Shown here piece after piece: positions 1 through 8,155 of a stretch of DNA of 64,000 nucleotides; the first letter of the stretch is position 1, and the number at the start of each line of letters is the position of its first letter. The notes beneath the pieces were generated by a model. That model was not told where the DNA came from and did no database searches. It saw only the letters and a list, made by a program, of their open reading frames with translations. The position numbers and the translations under genes are program-made. The stretch comes from Paenibacillus barengoltzii NBRC 101215 (GTDB lineage: Bacteria; Bacillota; Bacilli; Paenibacillales; Paenibacillaceae): contig NZ_BILV01000001.1 in assembly GCF_004000745.1 (NCBI RefSeq), positions 124,001-188,000 on the forward strand. The letters run 5' to 3'.

Positions 1-1337
1 ATCTCTTCTTTGTCTTGAATGCTAATCCGTAAAATATTCGCCAGCCGTAGCACCATTTCGCTGACCTTGCGCCCTTCGTTTTGGACGGCAAGCACGTTAA
101 TCGACTCCAACGTATTAAATAAGAAATGCGGCTTAATCTGAGCCTGCAACACGCGCAGCTCGGCATTGGCCTTCAGCCGTTGCTCCCGTTTCACTTGCTC
201 AAACAGCTCATTGATTTTATCCATCTGGTTGTTGAAGCCCTTCTGCAGCAGAAGCAGCTCATCGTCGCCCTTCTCGTCTACCCGAGCTTTCAGGTCGCCG
301 CTCTCCACCTTGCGCATGAATCGGACAATCACACCGATGGTCCCTGTGATCCGATTCATAAAGATCAAATTAAATAACATCGCCGTCAGCAAGCACACAC
401 AAATAATGGCAACAAACCATTTGGCAAAGGTCGTCACCTCCTGCGACAAATAACTCCAGGATGTAACCGAAACGAGGCTCCACGGATAATCCTGTAATTT
501 ATAAATGGAGATGACGCTCTCTTGGTTGTTAAATTTCCCTTTAAAACTCCGATACCTCTCGTCGCTTTCCCATTTCAATTTCTTTGGCAGATACGCCTTG
601 ATTTGCTGGCCATCCAACTCCAAATGATAATCGTACAGAATCAGTCCTTTGTCATTCACCAGCATAAACCGGGTATCGCGCATCTGACTGCCCAGCTTCA
701 GGTTCTGAAAAATCTTCTCAAACTCCCAATTCTTGATCTGCACCACCAGCACGCCAACCCGCTCCAGGTTGCTAAGCTCTTTGATCAGGCGGATTTGCGT
801 AAACACGTTGTCCGATCCGGTTAATTCCGGATATTCGTGGGGAGCGATCCATTTCGGCTGGCCGTTCAGGGCCATCACTTCGTTATATAAAGGATGCTCC
901 TTGAATTTTTCATAGGGCAGCGTCTCGAAATTTTCCTTATTAAAGATCGCGATGACATTGGACTTCCGGCCTCCATGAATGTTGTACAAAAACGCGTAGT
1001 CAATGGCCGGATGGCTGTACAGCAGAGAACGGAAATTTCGCTGATTGGCGTTCAGCTCCAGCTGGGTCGTGGCCGTCAAATCCTGGGAATCCGGATCCTT
1101 GGCGGATAAAGCAGCTTGAAAAACCCCTTTGGCAATCCCGTTATCCGTGACGTTATCCATCTCCTGAAAGACGTTCTTAATGCTGTAGCCGATGGCCTTC
1201 AGCGAATATTCCGCCTGCTGGCTGTATTTCTTCTCAATCGAATTAAACGTAATCCAAAACGTGATAATGCCTAATATAAACAATGGAATGATGACTAACC
1301 CCAAAAAGGCGGTAAACAGCTTAATGCGCAAATTCAT
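1..1337 (-). CDS. YesM-type sensor histidine kinase, C-terminus outside window
   Basis: Membrane sensor kinase of the Firmicutes sugar-sensing class that normally works with an AraC-type (YesN) response regulator. The frame is open from ATG at 1337 to the window edge, giving about 445 residues. One membrane segment lies at about residues 5-27, an extracellular sensor region follows, and a second segment lies at about 300-322, then a HAMP-like linker. The phosphorylated-histidine box PHFLFNTLESI is at about residue 404. The ATP-binding domain is cut off by the window edge. The adjacent ABC importer genes lie on the same strand upstream of it, so it probably senses or controls uptake of the same sugar. 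The family is clear. The ligand cannot be told. Confidence 0.85.
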   Translation of the reverse strand, partial: MNLRIKLFTAFLGLVIIPLFILGIITFWITFNSIEKKYSQQAEYSLKAIGYSIKNVFQEMDNVTDNGIAKGVFQAALSAKDPDSQDLTATTQLELNANQRNFRSLLYSHPAIDYAFLYNIHGGRKSNVIAIFNKENFETLPYEKFKEHPLYNEVMALNGQPKWIAPHEYPELTGSDNVFTQIRLIKELSNLERVGVLVVQIKNWEFEKIFQNLKLGSQMRDTRFMLVNDKGLILYDYHLELDGQQIKAYLPKKLKWESDERYRSFKGKFNNQESVISIYKLQDYPWSLVSVTSWSYLSQEVTTFAKWFVAIICVCLLTAMLFNLIFMNRITGTIGVIVRFMRKVESGDLKARVDEKGDDELLLLQKGFNNQMDKINELFEQVKREQRLKANAELRVLQAQIKPHFLFNTLESINVLAVQNEGRKVSEMVLRLANILRISIQDKEE

Positions 1338-1388
1338 CAGCGGCAGCTCCCAATTGGTAAGACTAACCCTATTCTACCACGCCACGAT

Positions 1389-2216
1389 CTAACCTTTAAC
1401 GCTGCCAGCCGTAACGCCTTCAATTATTTTTTCTTGAAGCACTGCATAGATGATCATGACCGGCAGTACGCTGAACACGATACCAGCTGACATCTGCGCG
1501 TAGTTGGTGTTGTACGCATCACGGAATCCGACCATCCCAACCGGGAGCGTGCGAAGTTCATCCTTGGACAGGAAATAGTTTGCCAGCAAAAACTCGTTCC
1601 AGTTGCCGAGGAAGTTAATGATAAACACGGTCACGATTGCCGGCACCGTTAGCGGCAGCATCACGCGAAAGAACACCCCCGCAGAGCCTAAGCCGTCCAT
1701 AACGGCAGCTTCTTCAATTTCACCCGGGATCGAGCGCATAAACGCCGCTAGAATAATGACTGAAAACGGAATCGCGTTCGCCACATAAGGCAAAATCAAG
1801 GCCATGTGCGTGTCGAGAACGTTCAGGTTCCGCATCATGCTGTAGATCGGCAGCAGCAGCGAGTTGTTGGGGATCAGCATCCCCAGCAGGATGAGCTGGA
1901 ATACGACCGCACTGAGCCGGTTGAACCGCATGCGAGTCACGGCAAAGGCCAGCATCGCCGCAAACAGAATCGACAAGCACGCCGATAATACACCGATATA
2001 TAAGCTATTGAAAAAATACGTGCTGATCTTGGCGTTCACCCAAGCATTAATGTAATTGTCAAAAATAATCGACGACGGCAACCCAAACGGATTAGAAGCG
2101 ATCGCTTGGTTATCGGTTTTGACCGAAGAGAACAACACGAACAGAAACGGATACAAAATGATGAGCAGATACGCCATCAGGAACAGATGCGGGATCGACT
2201 TTTTCAGCACTCTCAT
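1389..2216 (-). CDS. Carbohydrate ABC transporter permease, MalG type
   Basis: Inner-membrane permease of a CUT1-type sugar importer, 275 residues with six predicted membrane segments. The cytoplasmic EAA loop that docks on the ATPase is visible as EEAAVMDGLGSAG followed by LPLTVPAIV at about residues 165-195. Its ATG overlaps the TGA of the upstream permease gene by one base, so the two are translationally coupled. No ATPase gene is next to it. Importers of this class commonly share an MsmX-type ATPase encoded elsewhere, which is an inference here. The substrate is unknown. Confidence 0.9.
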   Translation of the reverse strand: MRVLKKSIPHLFLMAYLLIILYPFLFVLFSSVKTDNQAIASNPFGLPSSIIFDNYINAWVNAKISTYFFNSLYIGVLSACLSILFAAMLAFAVTRMRFNRLSAVVFQLILLGMLIPNNSLLLPIYSMMRNLNVLDTHMALILPYVANAIPFSVIILAAFMRSIPGEIEEAAVMDGLGSAGVFFRVMLPLTVPAIVTVFIINFLGNWNEFLLANYFLSKDELRTLPVGMVGFRDAYNTNYAQMSAGIVFSVLPVMIIYAVLQEKIIEGVTAGSVKG

Positions 2217-3100
2217 CAGTATTCAATCCTTTCTGTGCGTCGAACGACCAGGATTTGGTACAAGGCAGTAATAATGATCGTAAAGGCAAAGATCAGCACG
2301 GCGATGGCGTTGCCAAATCCGTGACGGAAGCTGGTGATCGCGTAGCGGATCATGTACGTTGCCATGACGTCCGTTGAGCCGGCCGGTCCGCCTTTGGTCA
2401 TAACTAATACGATATCGGCCGCTTTCATGGCGCCGGCCACCGACAGCATCACGACGACACTGATGATCGGCATGATCAGCGGAAGGGTAATTCGGATCGC
2501 CCGTTGGATGCCGCTCGCTCCATCGATCGCCGCGGCTTCGTCCAGTTCACGCGGGATTGCCAGAATCGCCGCCAGCACCATTACGATATAGAACCCGGTC
2601 CACTGCCAAGCATTCGTCATCAGGATGGAGAGCATGGCCCAATTTTTGTCCGACAGCCAGTACACCGGAGGAATGCCAAAGATCCCAAGCACTTGGTTCA
2701 TCAGCCCGAAATCAGGATTATAAATGAACCCCCACAAGATCCCGATGACGGCGGTGGACATGATCGACGGCATAAAGACCGCGGTCTTATACAGTCCCTT
2801 GAGCTTCTTGACGTTTGCGATTAAGAGGGAGAAAAAAACGATCAGCGGAACTTGGATCAGACAGGAGAACAGAATGAAGTACACATTGTTGCGCACCGAT
2901 TTCCAGAATGCTTGATCCTTGAAGGCCATCTCATAATTGTCCAAACCAATATAGGTCATATGCTTAGAAATGCCGTTCCAGCTGGTAAAGCTGTTGTTGA
3001 TGGCGTTAAAGATCGGATAGATGAAAAAGGCAACAAACAAGATCAATGCCGGGAGAACAAATAAGCTGTAAATCAGAGGACTTCTGAGCGCTTTATTCAT
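2216..3100 (-). CDS. Carbohydrate ABC transporter permease, MalF type
   Basis: First permease subunit of the same CUT1-type importer, 294 residues with six predicted membrane segments. The EAA loop reads DEAAAIDGASGIQRAI followed by LPLIMP at about residues 186-208. A good ribosome site (CGGAGG) lies seven bases before the ATG. The gene follows the binding-protein gene after a 92-base gap that holds a stable hairpin, and it overlaps the MalG-type gene, giving the order binding protein, MalF-type, MalG-type. Confidence 0.9.
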   Translation of the reverse strand: MNKALRSPLIYSLFVLPALILFVAFFIYPIFNAINNSFTSWNGISKHMTYIGLDNYEMAFKDQAFWKSVRNNVYFILFSCLIQVPLIVFFSLLIANVKKLKGLYKTAVFMPSIMSTAVIGILWGFIYNPDFGLMNQVLGIFGIPPVYWLSDKNWAMLSILMTNAWQWTGFYIVMVLAAILAIPRELDEAAAIDGASGIQRAIRITLPLIMPIISVVVMLSVAGAMKAADIVLVMTKGGPAGSTDVMATYMIRYAITSFRHGFGNAIAVLIFAFTIIITALYQILVVRRTERIEY

Positions 3101-3124
3101 GCCTATACCTCCGTAGTTGGAAGC

Positions 3125-3164
3125 AAGGGCGTCCCCAGAACCGCTGCCGGCGGGTGACGCCCTT
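3125..3164 (-). promoter_or_regulatory. Intercistronic hairpin between binding protein and permeases
   Basis: The perfect 9-bp arms AAGGGCGTC and GACGCCCTT enclose a GC-rich loop, with no run of T after them. Such hairpins after the binding-protein gene usually stabilise its mRNA or partly stop transcription, so that the lipoprotein is made in excess over the permeases. Confidence 0.65.
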
Positions 3165-3192
3165 GTTCATGATCAAACTTGAGATTTCACAA

Positions 3193-4578
3193 TTATTCCG
3201 CCGCAGCATTGGCTGCATCTTGCGCGGCCTGCACATTCTCCAGCATCTTCGCCGGGTCGATTTCGCCGCCGATGATTTGCTGAATGCCCATGCTCAGCGC
3301 CGTATTCACTTCCGCTTGTACGAGCGCGTCAAACGCTGGGAAGGAAGTGCCGATCTCGCTTACCGCTGCAAAGATATCCTGCATCAGCGGGTCGTCGGAC
3401 GCCGTCTTCATTTGCTCCAGATCCATCTTCATGGCTGGCAGTACGCCGTCTTCTTTCAAACCGCGCAGTTGCATTTCTTCCGTCCACATGTTCTTGATGA
3501 ATTCCTTAACGGCTGCCAGCTTGCGTGGATCCTCCGCAACGGCACTGGAGAAGCCATAACCGTTATTGGCATCCTGCATGACAACAACTGGATCCCCTTC
3601 ATTTAATGGCGGCATGTTGAAGAAGCCGATTTTGCCAACCATGTCGCCAGCTTGAGCCGGATCACGGAATACGGAGTTCGCCCAGGAGCCGTCCATCATC
3701 ATGATGGCCTCGCCTGTAATGACTTGGTTTCTCATATCCGCGTATTCAAAGCCGAGCTCGCCTTTCTTAAAGTAACCTTTTTCAACCCATTCCTGATGTT
3801 TGGCAATCGCCTTGACCATATTCTCGTCTGTCCATTTCGTTGCGCCTGTCTTGAAGCCATAAGTGATCTCCGGACCGGCATAATAGGACCACAGGTTATT
3901 GGTCGTCATCAGCGGAATCCAAGCATCCTTCGAGGATTGTGCAAACGGAATTTTGCCGTCCCCCTTAATTTTCTCGGCGATTTGCTCCAGTTCCCCAAGC
4001 GTCTTCGGTACCGTCAGCCCTTTGGATTCAAAATACTCTTTATTGTAGAAATACCCTTCGATAGAACCCCCGATTGGCAAGCCGTATACTTTGCCGTCAA
4101 GGGTAAACGGATCTAGTGTCGTAAATTTATCTTTGATCCCCAATTCTTCGATGATTGGCGTCAAATCCAGCATCAAGCCTTCCTTGGCATACAGCTGGGC
4201 ATCCGGACTGCCAAAGACGTCGAAGATTTCCGGCGGTTTGCCAGCAGCCATTTCACCCCGCAGCTTCTCTTTGCGGTTCACTTCGGAGTCTACCGCATCC
4301 AGCTTGATCGTTAAGCCCGGTACAGCAGCTTCCGTCTTCTTAACGACGTCCTCCAGCATCGCCAGGCGGAACTTCTTGGATTCGCCAACCTGGGTGTGAC
4401 GGATCGTGATCTCAAACGGATCGTTGTTCGTTTCCGTTTCGGTCCCCGCATTTGTGCCCTGACTATTCGACGGGGCAGGGGCAGCATTGCTTCCGTTGTT
4501 GCCGGATTTGCCGCAGCCGGCGAGCAGCGCGGATGCAACAAACACAAGAGACAGCAGCAGCACCAAACTCTTCCTCAT
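3193..4578 (-). CDS. Extracellular sugar-binding lipoprotein of ABC importer
   Basis: Solute-binding protein (SBP family 1) anchored on the outer face of the membrane; it hands sugar to the two permeases. The start at 4578 is chosen because AGGAGG lies 12 bases ahead and it opens directly into a lipoprotein signal (MRKSLVLLLSL, lipobox LLAGC at about residues 17-21). An in-frame extension to 4659 lacks these. An acidic, Ser/Asn/Pro-rich linker follows the lipid-modified Cys. The length of 461 residues is normal for this family. It is the first gene of the importer operon. Confidence 0.93.
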   Translation of the reverse strand: MRKSLVLLLSLVFVASALLAGCGKSGNNGSNAAPAPSNSQGTNAGTETETNNDPFEITIRHTQVGESKKFRLAMLEDVVKKTEAAVPGLTIKLDAVDSEVNRKEKLRGEMAAGKPPEIFDVFGSPDAQLYAKEGLMLDLTPIIEELGIKDKFTTLDPFTLDGKVYGLPIGGSIEGYFYNKEYFESKGLTVPKTLGELEQIAEKIKGDGKIPFAQSSKDAWIPLMTTNNLWSYYAGPEITYGFKTGATKWTDENMVKAIAKHQEWVEKGYFKKGELGFEYADMRNQVITGEAIMMMDGSWANSVFRDPAQAGDMVGKIGFFNMPPLNEGDPVVVMQDANNGYGFSSAVAEDPRKLAAVKEFIKNMWTEEMQLRGLKEDGVLPAMKMDLEQMKTASDDPLMQDIFAAVSEIGTSFPAFDALVQAEVNTALSMGIQQIIGGEIDPAKMLENVQAAQDAANAAAE

Positions 4579-4614
4579 GTTAGATAGACCCTCCTCAAAC
4601 TCATTTATGTGATA

Positions 4615-4650
4615 CACCCTCATTATAGAAAGCGTCATTCCCTTTGATAA
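4615..4650 (-). promoter_or_regulatory. Predicted sigma-A promoter of the sugar importer operon
   Basis: On the minus strand a -35 TTATCA (4650-4645) and a perfect -10 TATAAT (4627-4622) are 17 bp apart, with transcription expected to start near 4615. About 90 bp upstream, at 4698-4711, the sequence TGAAAACGGTTAAA matches the CcpA cre consensus in 13 of 14 positions. It also forms one arm of the pflA terminator, so its role as a cre is uncertain. Confidence 0.6.
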
Positions 4651-4689
4651 GGAGGACATTTTTCTATAAAGGGGATAATATCATCTAAA

Positions 4690-4740
4690 AACCAAAATGA
4701 AAACGGTTAAACCTAACGTATAACGAGAGGTCTAACCGTT
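4690..4740 (-). terminator. Terminator of pflBA
   Basis: On the minus strand, arms 4740-4728 and 4714-4702 pair over 13 positions with one wobble around a 13-base loop. A T-rich tract (TTTTCATTTTGGTTTTT) follows. It lies 48 bases past the pflA stop codon. Confidence 0.7.
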
Positions 4741-4787
4741 TGTATTCGAGATATTGTATTTTCGTGTAAGGATATATAACATATAGT

Positions 4788-5528
4788 TCAAAGTTTAGCT
4801 GCTGTTTGCTGCTCACCTTCGCGAATCAACCGATAAGCTCGTTCGATCTCTTCATCCGTGGGCGAAGGTACACCTTCCAGCGGGTAAGCCCAACCGAGCT
4901 CCTGCCATTTGTATACGCCCATTTGGTGGTAAGGGAGAATTTCGAACTTCTCTACCCCCTTCAGGCTGCCGATAAACCGCCCGAGCTCCAGCAAATCTTG
5001 TTCATCGTTGTGGATGCCGGGCACATATACGTGACGAATCCACATTTTCCGATCATGATCCGACAGCCAGCGAGCCATCTTCAACATTCGATCGTTAGGT
5101 TTGCCCGTTAGCTTGATGTGCTTCTCGTTGTCGATATGTTTTAAATCCAACAGGACCAAATCGGTGACATCCAGCAAATCTTTGATCTTGTCGCCCTCGT
5201 TATAGCCGTTCGTATCCAGCGTCGTATGAAGGTTCCAGCGCCGCTTCACTTCCCGGAACAATTCCGTAACAAACGGCGCCTGCAGCGTCGCTTCGCCGCC
5301 CGAAACCGTCAGCCCACCGCCCGATGTACGATAGTAGTTCAAGTATGGCTCGATTTCAGCCAAAACTTCTTCAACCGTCATCTCCTTGCCTTCCGTCAAA
5401 CTCCAGGTGTCCGGGTTATGGCAATATTGGCACTGCAACAAGCAGCCTTGCATAAAGAGGACGAAACGAATCCCCGGTCCATCTACGGTTCCGAACGTTT
5501 CTAATGAATGTATGCGACCTTTAAGCAT
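4788..5528 (-). CDS. pflA: Pyruvate formate-lyase activating enzyme
   Basis: Radical-SAM enzyme that puts the glycyl radical on pyruvate formate-lyase under anaerobic conditions. The [4Fe-4S] motif C-x3-C-x2-C is at C29, C33 and C36 (GCLLQCQYCHN). The family signature GTVDGPGIRFV lies just ahead and the glycine-rich TSGGGLTVSGGEA about 40 residues later. ATG at 5528 is preferred because AAAGGG stands eight bases before it. A GTG at 5537 is also in frame. The product is 246 residues. It follows pflB after a 115-base gap with an mRNA hairpin, so it shares the Fnr-type promoter of pflB. Confidence 0.96.
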   Translation of the reverse strand: MLKGRIHSLETFGTVDGPGIRFVLFMQGCLLQCQYCHNPDTWSLTEGKEMTVEEVLAEIEPYLNYYRTSGGGLTVSGGEATLQAPFVTELFREVKRRWNLHTTLDTNGYNEGDKIKDLLDVTDLVLLDLKHIDNEKHIKLTGKPNDRMLKMARWLSDHDRKMWIRHVYVPGIHNDEQDLLELGRFIGSLKGVEKFEILPYHQMGVYKWQELGWAYPLEGVPSPTDEEIERAYRLIREGEQQTAAKL

Positions 5529-5565
5529 CTTCGTCACCCTTTCCCTAAATCGCTCCCGATAATGG

Positions 5566-5602
5566 AATGGGGAGAAAGGCGATCCAAGCCCAACTCCCCA
5601 TT
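5566..5602 (-). promoter_or_regulatory. Intercistronic hairpin in pflBA mRNA
   Basis: The 9-bp arms AATGGGGAG and CTCCCCATT enclose 19 bases between pflB and pflA, with no T-tract. It is probably a stabiliser or partial terminator that lets PflB greatly exceed its activase. Confidence 0.6.
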
Positions 5603-5643
5603 TTATCGTTCAGCTTCAATTGTTGCTGCTAGTCAGCAGGTTA

Positions 5644-7911
5644 TTACATTTTGCCGTGGAAGGTCCGGTTGATGACATCCAATTGTTGCTCACGAGTCAA
5701 CTTGATGAAGTTCACCGCATACCCCGATACACGGATCGTTAATTGCGGATAGTTCTCCGGATGTTCCATAGCGTCAAGCAGTTGTTCACGGTCAAAGACG
5801 TTGACGTTCAAGTGATGCGCGTTGCTGCCGAAGTATCCGTCCATCATCGATACGAGGTTCGATTGGCGAGTTTCGATTTCTTTACCCAATGCCTTCGGCA
5901 CGATCGAGAACGTATTCGAGATGCCGTCCAAGCTGTGCTCATATGGCAGTTTGGCTACCGAGCTCAGGGAAGCTAACGCCCCTTTCTTGTCGCGGCCGTG
6001 CATCGGGTTCGCCCCTGGTGCGAACGGTTCGCCAGCTTTACGTCCGTCCGGCGTGCTGCCTGTTTTCTTACCATATACAACGTTCGACGTAATTGTCAAC
6101 ACCGATTGAGTTGGCAGCGAGTTGCGATACGTTTTATGCTTGCGGATCATGCTCATGAACGTTTCAACCAGCTCTACCGCAATTTGGTCAACGCGGTCGT
6201 CGTTGTTGCCGTAGCAAGGGAAGTCGCCTTCGATTTCGAAGTCTACTGCAATGCCGTTTTCGTTGCGGATCGGTTTCACTTTCGCATATTTGATCGCGCT
6301 GAGCGAATCGGTTGCCACGGACAAGCCGGCGATACCACAAGCCATCGTACGAAGAATGTCACGGTCATGCAGCGCCATCTCGATCCGTTCGTAGCAGTAT
6401 TTATCATGCATGTAGTGGATCACGTTCAGGGTGTTCACGTACAGCTTAGCCAACCATTCCATCATTGGGATGAAGCGTTTCATTACTTCGTTATAGTCGA
6501 GATATTCCGAAGTGATCGCTGGATATTCCGGACCCACTTGGACGCCGGATTTTTCATCCTTACCACCGTTGATCGCGTACAACAGAGCTTTCGCCAAGTT
6601 CGCACGAGCGCCGAAGAATTGCATTTGTTTCCCGATTCTCATCGCGGAGACGCAGCAGGCGATCCCGTAATCGTCACCGTAAATCGGACGCATCAGATCG
6701 TCGTTTTCGTATTGAATCGAGCTCGTTTCAATCGATACCTTCGCGCAGTATTTCTTGAAGGCATCAGGCAGTTGCTCCGACCAGAGCACAGTCAGGTTTG
6801 GTTCTGGAGCCGGTCCCAGGTTGTACAGCGTATGCAGGAAGCGGAAGCTGTTCTTCGTTACAAGCGTCTGACCGTTTACGGACATCCCGCCGATCGATTC
6901 CGTTACCCAAGTTGGGTCACCGCTGAACAGTTCGTTGTACTCTGGCGTTCTCAAGAATTTCACGATGCGCAGCTTCATAACGAAATGGTCAACCAATTCT
7001 TGGGCTGCTTCTTCAGTCAGCGTTCCTTCAGCCAGGTCGCGTTCAATGTAAATATCGAGGAACGAAGATACACGTCCGAGGGACATCGCGGCACCGTCTT
7101 GTTCTTTGACCGCTGCCAGATAACCGAAGTACAGCCATTGGAAAGCTTCCTTCGCATTGTTCGCCGGTCTGGAAATGTCGAATCCGTACATTTCGCCAAG
7201 CTGTTTCAATTCACCCAAAGCGCGAATTTGTTCAGAAATTTCTTCCCGCAAGCGAATCACATCTTCATCGATGACATCCACTTCAAGGGATTTCAGTTCT
7301 TGTTGTTTTTGCTTGATCAAGAAGTCTACGCCATACAGAGCAACGCGGCGATAGTCCCCGATGATCCGACCGCGGCCGTATGCGTCAGGAAGGCCAGTGA
7401 TAATCCCGGCTTTACGGGCGGCTCTCATTTCCGATGTATAAGCATCAAATACCCCTTGGTTATGGGTTTTACGAATCGTTGTAAACAGGTTGACGATCTC
7501 AGCTGGCAGATCGAAGCCATAAGCTTTGCATGCATTGATAACCATGTTGATCCCGCCGAATGGATGGATCGTGCGTTGGAACGGGGCCGAACCCTGAACG
7601 CCAACGATTTGTTCTTTCTCTTTATCCAAATATCCAGGAGCATGGGAAGTAATCGTCGACGGCGTATTCACGTCTACATCCAGGACCCCTCCAGCTTCCC
7701 GTTCTTTCACGGACAGCTGCGATACGATATCCCACAACGCTTTCGTGTTCGCCGTAGCGCCTTTCAAGAAGGATTCATTTCCTTCATAAGGATTCACGTT
7801 GGATTGGATGAAATCGCGCGTATCCACTTCCTTCATCCATTTCCCAGCTTTGAAGCCTCTCCATGCGTTTTGTGCCTTCGTTTCTGTTACTTCTCTTTCG
7901 ATCACCGACAT
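5644..7911 (-). CDS. pflB: Formate acetyltransferase (pyruvate formate-lyase)
   Basis: Cytosolic glycyl-radical enzyme that splits pyruvate plus CoA into acetyl-CoA and formate without oxygen. The catalytic Cys pair is in [11 protein letters not shown], and the radical glycine is about G730 in RVSGYAVNF near the C-terminus. The length of 755 residues is normal. The start at 7911 is fixed by TGGAGG nine bases upstream; a longer frame from 7926 would begin inside that site. It is co-transcribed with pflA. The neighbouring adhE uses the acetyl-CoA produced to re-oxidise NADH to ethanol. Confidence 0.97.
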   Translation of the reverse strand: MSVIEREVTETKAQNAWRGFKAGKWMKEVDTRDFIQSNVNPYEGNESFLKGATANTKALWDIVSQLSVKEREAGGVLDVDVNTPSTITSHAPGYLDKEKEQIVGVQGSAPFQRTIHPFGGINMVINACKAYGFDLPAEIVNLFTTIRKTHNQGVFDAYTSEMRAARKAGIITGLPDAYGRGRIIGDYRRVALYGVDFLIKQKQQELKSLEVDVIDEDVIRLREEISEQIRALGELKQLGEMYGFDISRPANNAKEAFQWLYFGYLAAVKEQDGAAMSLGRVSSFLDIYIERDLAEGTLTEEAAQELVDHFVMKLRIVKFLRTPEYNELFSGDPTWVTESIGGMSVNGQTLVTKNSFRFLHTLYNLGPAPEPNLTVLWSEQLPDAFKKYCAKVSIETSSIQYENDDLMRPIYGDDYGIACCVSAMRIGKQMQFFGARANLAKALLYAINGGKDEKSGVQVGPEYPAITSEYLDYNEVMKRFIPMMEWLAKLYVNTLNVIHYMHDKYCYERIEMALHDRDILRTMACGIAGLSVATDSLSAIKYAKVKPIRNENGIAVDFEIEGDFPCYGNNDDRVDQIAVELVETFMSMIRKHKTYRNSLPTQSVLTITSNVVYGKKTGSTPDGRKAGEPFAPGANPMHGRDKKGALASLSSVAKLPYEHSLDGISNTFSIVPKALGKEIETRQSNLVSMMDGYFGSNAHHLNVNVFDREQLLDAMEHPENYPQLTIRVSGYAVNFIKLTREQQLDVINRTFHGKM

Positions 7912-7981
7912 CTTGATTCCCTCCATTTATATATGTGGTCGCGGTTGAAGGTCTATCCCGCGCCTCATGATCCCTAAAATT

Positions 7982-7997
7982 TGTGATACTTTTCACA
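7982..7997. promoter_or_regulatory. Fnr-type box 1 before pflB
   Basis: Perfect dyad TGTGA-TACTTT-TCACA, 70 bases before the pflB start codon. It matches the Bacillus Fnr consensus. It lies about 77 bp downstream of the start predicted from the distal promoter, so it could serve a second weaker promoter or act as a downstream control site. Confidence 0.7.
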
Positions 7998-8066
7998 ACT
8001 TAGACAATTATGGTACCCGGCCCCGAAAGACCGGGTTCCACTCACTTATTTCTGAGGGATCATTTA

Positions 8067-8116
8067 TACTGTAATCATAGCTCTTCCTATCCAAAAAGAT
8101 TGTGACAAATATCACA
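8067..8116 (-). promoter_or_regulatory. Fnr-activated class II promoter of pflBA
   Basis: The box TGTGACAAATATCACA at 8101-8116 is a perfect 5-6-5 dyad. The -10 hexamer TATGAT (8079-8074, minus strand) lies 21 bp from it, so the box is centred at -41.5 relative to a start at 8067. This is the standard placement for Fnr activation. No good -35 hexamer is present, as expected for such promoters. Confidence 0.8.
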
Positions 8117-8134
8117 TTGAGTGATATTTGTCAC
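8102..8134 (-). terminator. Terminator-like inverted repeat after adhE made of two Fnr boxes
   Basis: The perfect 14-bp arms GTGACAAATATCAC and GTGATATTTGTCAC flank a 5-base loop 22 bases after the adhE stop. On the minus strand the hairpin is followed by AATCTTTTT. The same DNA holds two Fnr-type boxes, 8101-8116 and 8120-8135, so it may both end adhE transcription and activate pflB. Confidence 0.55.
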
Positions 8135-8155
8135 CTTTTTTACCCGCCTGTTCAC

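Noticed and set aside
4698-4711. CcpA cre site as a separate feature
   Set aside because: It matches 13 of 14 positions but forms an arm of a terminator hairpin and lies about 90 bp from the promoter, so it is only mentioned with the promoter.
5998-7977. 659-codon open frame on the plus strand opposite pflB
   Set aside because: It is the antisense of a strongly conserved gene, has no ribosome site and encodes a His/Arg/Phe-rich sequence unlike any protein family.
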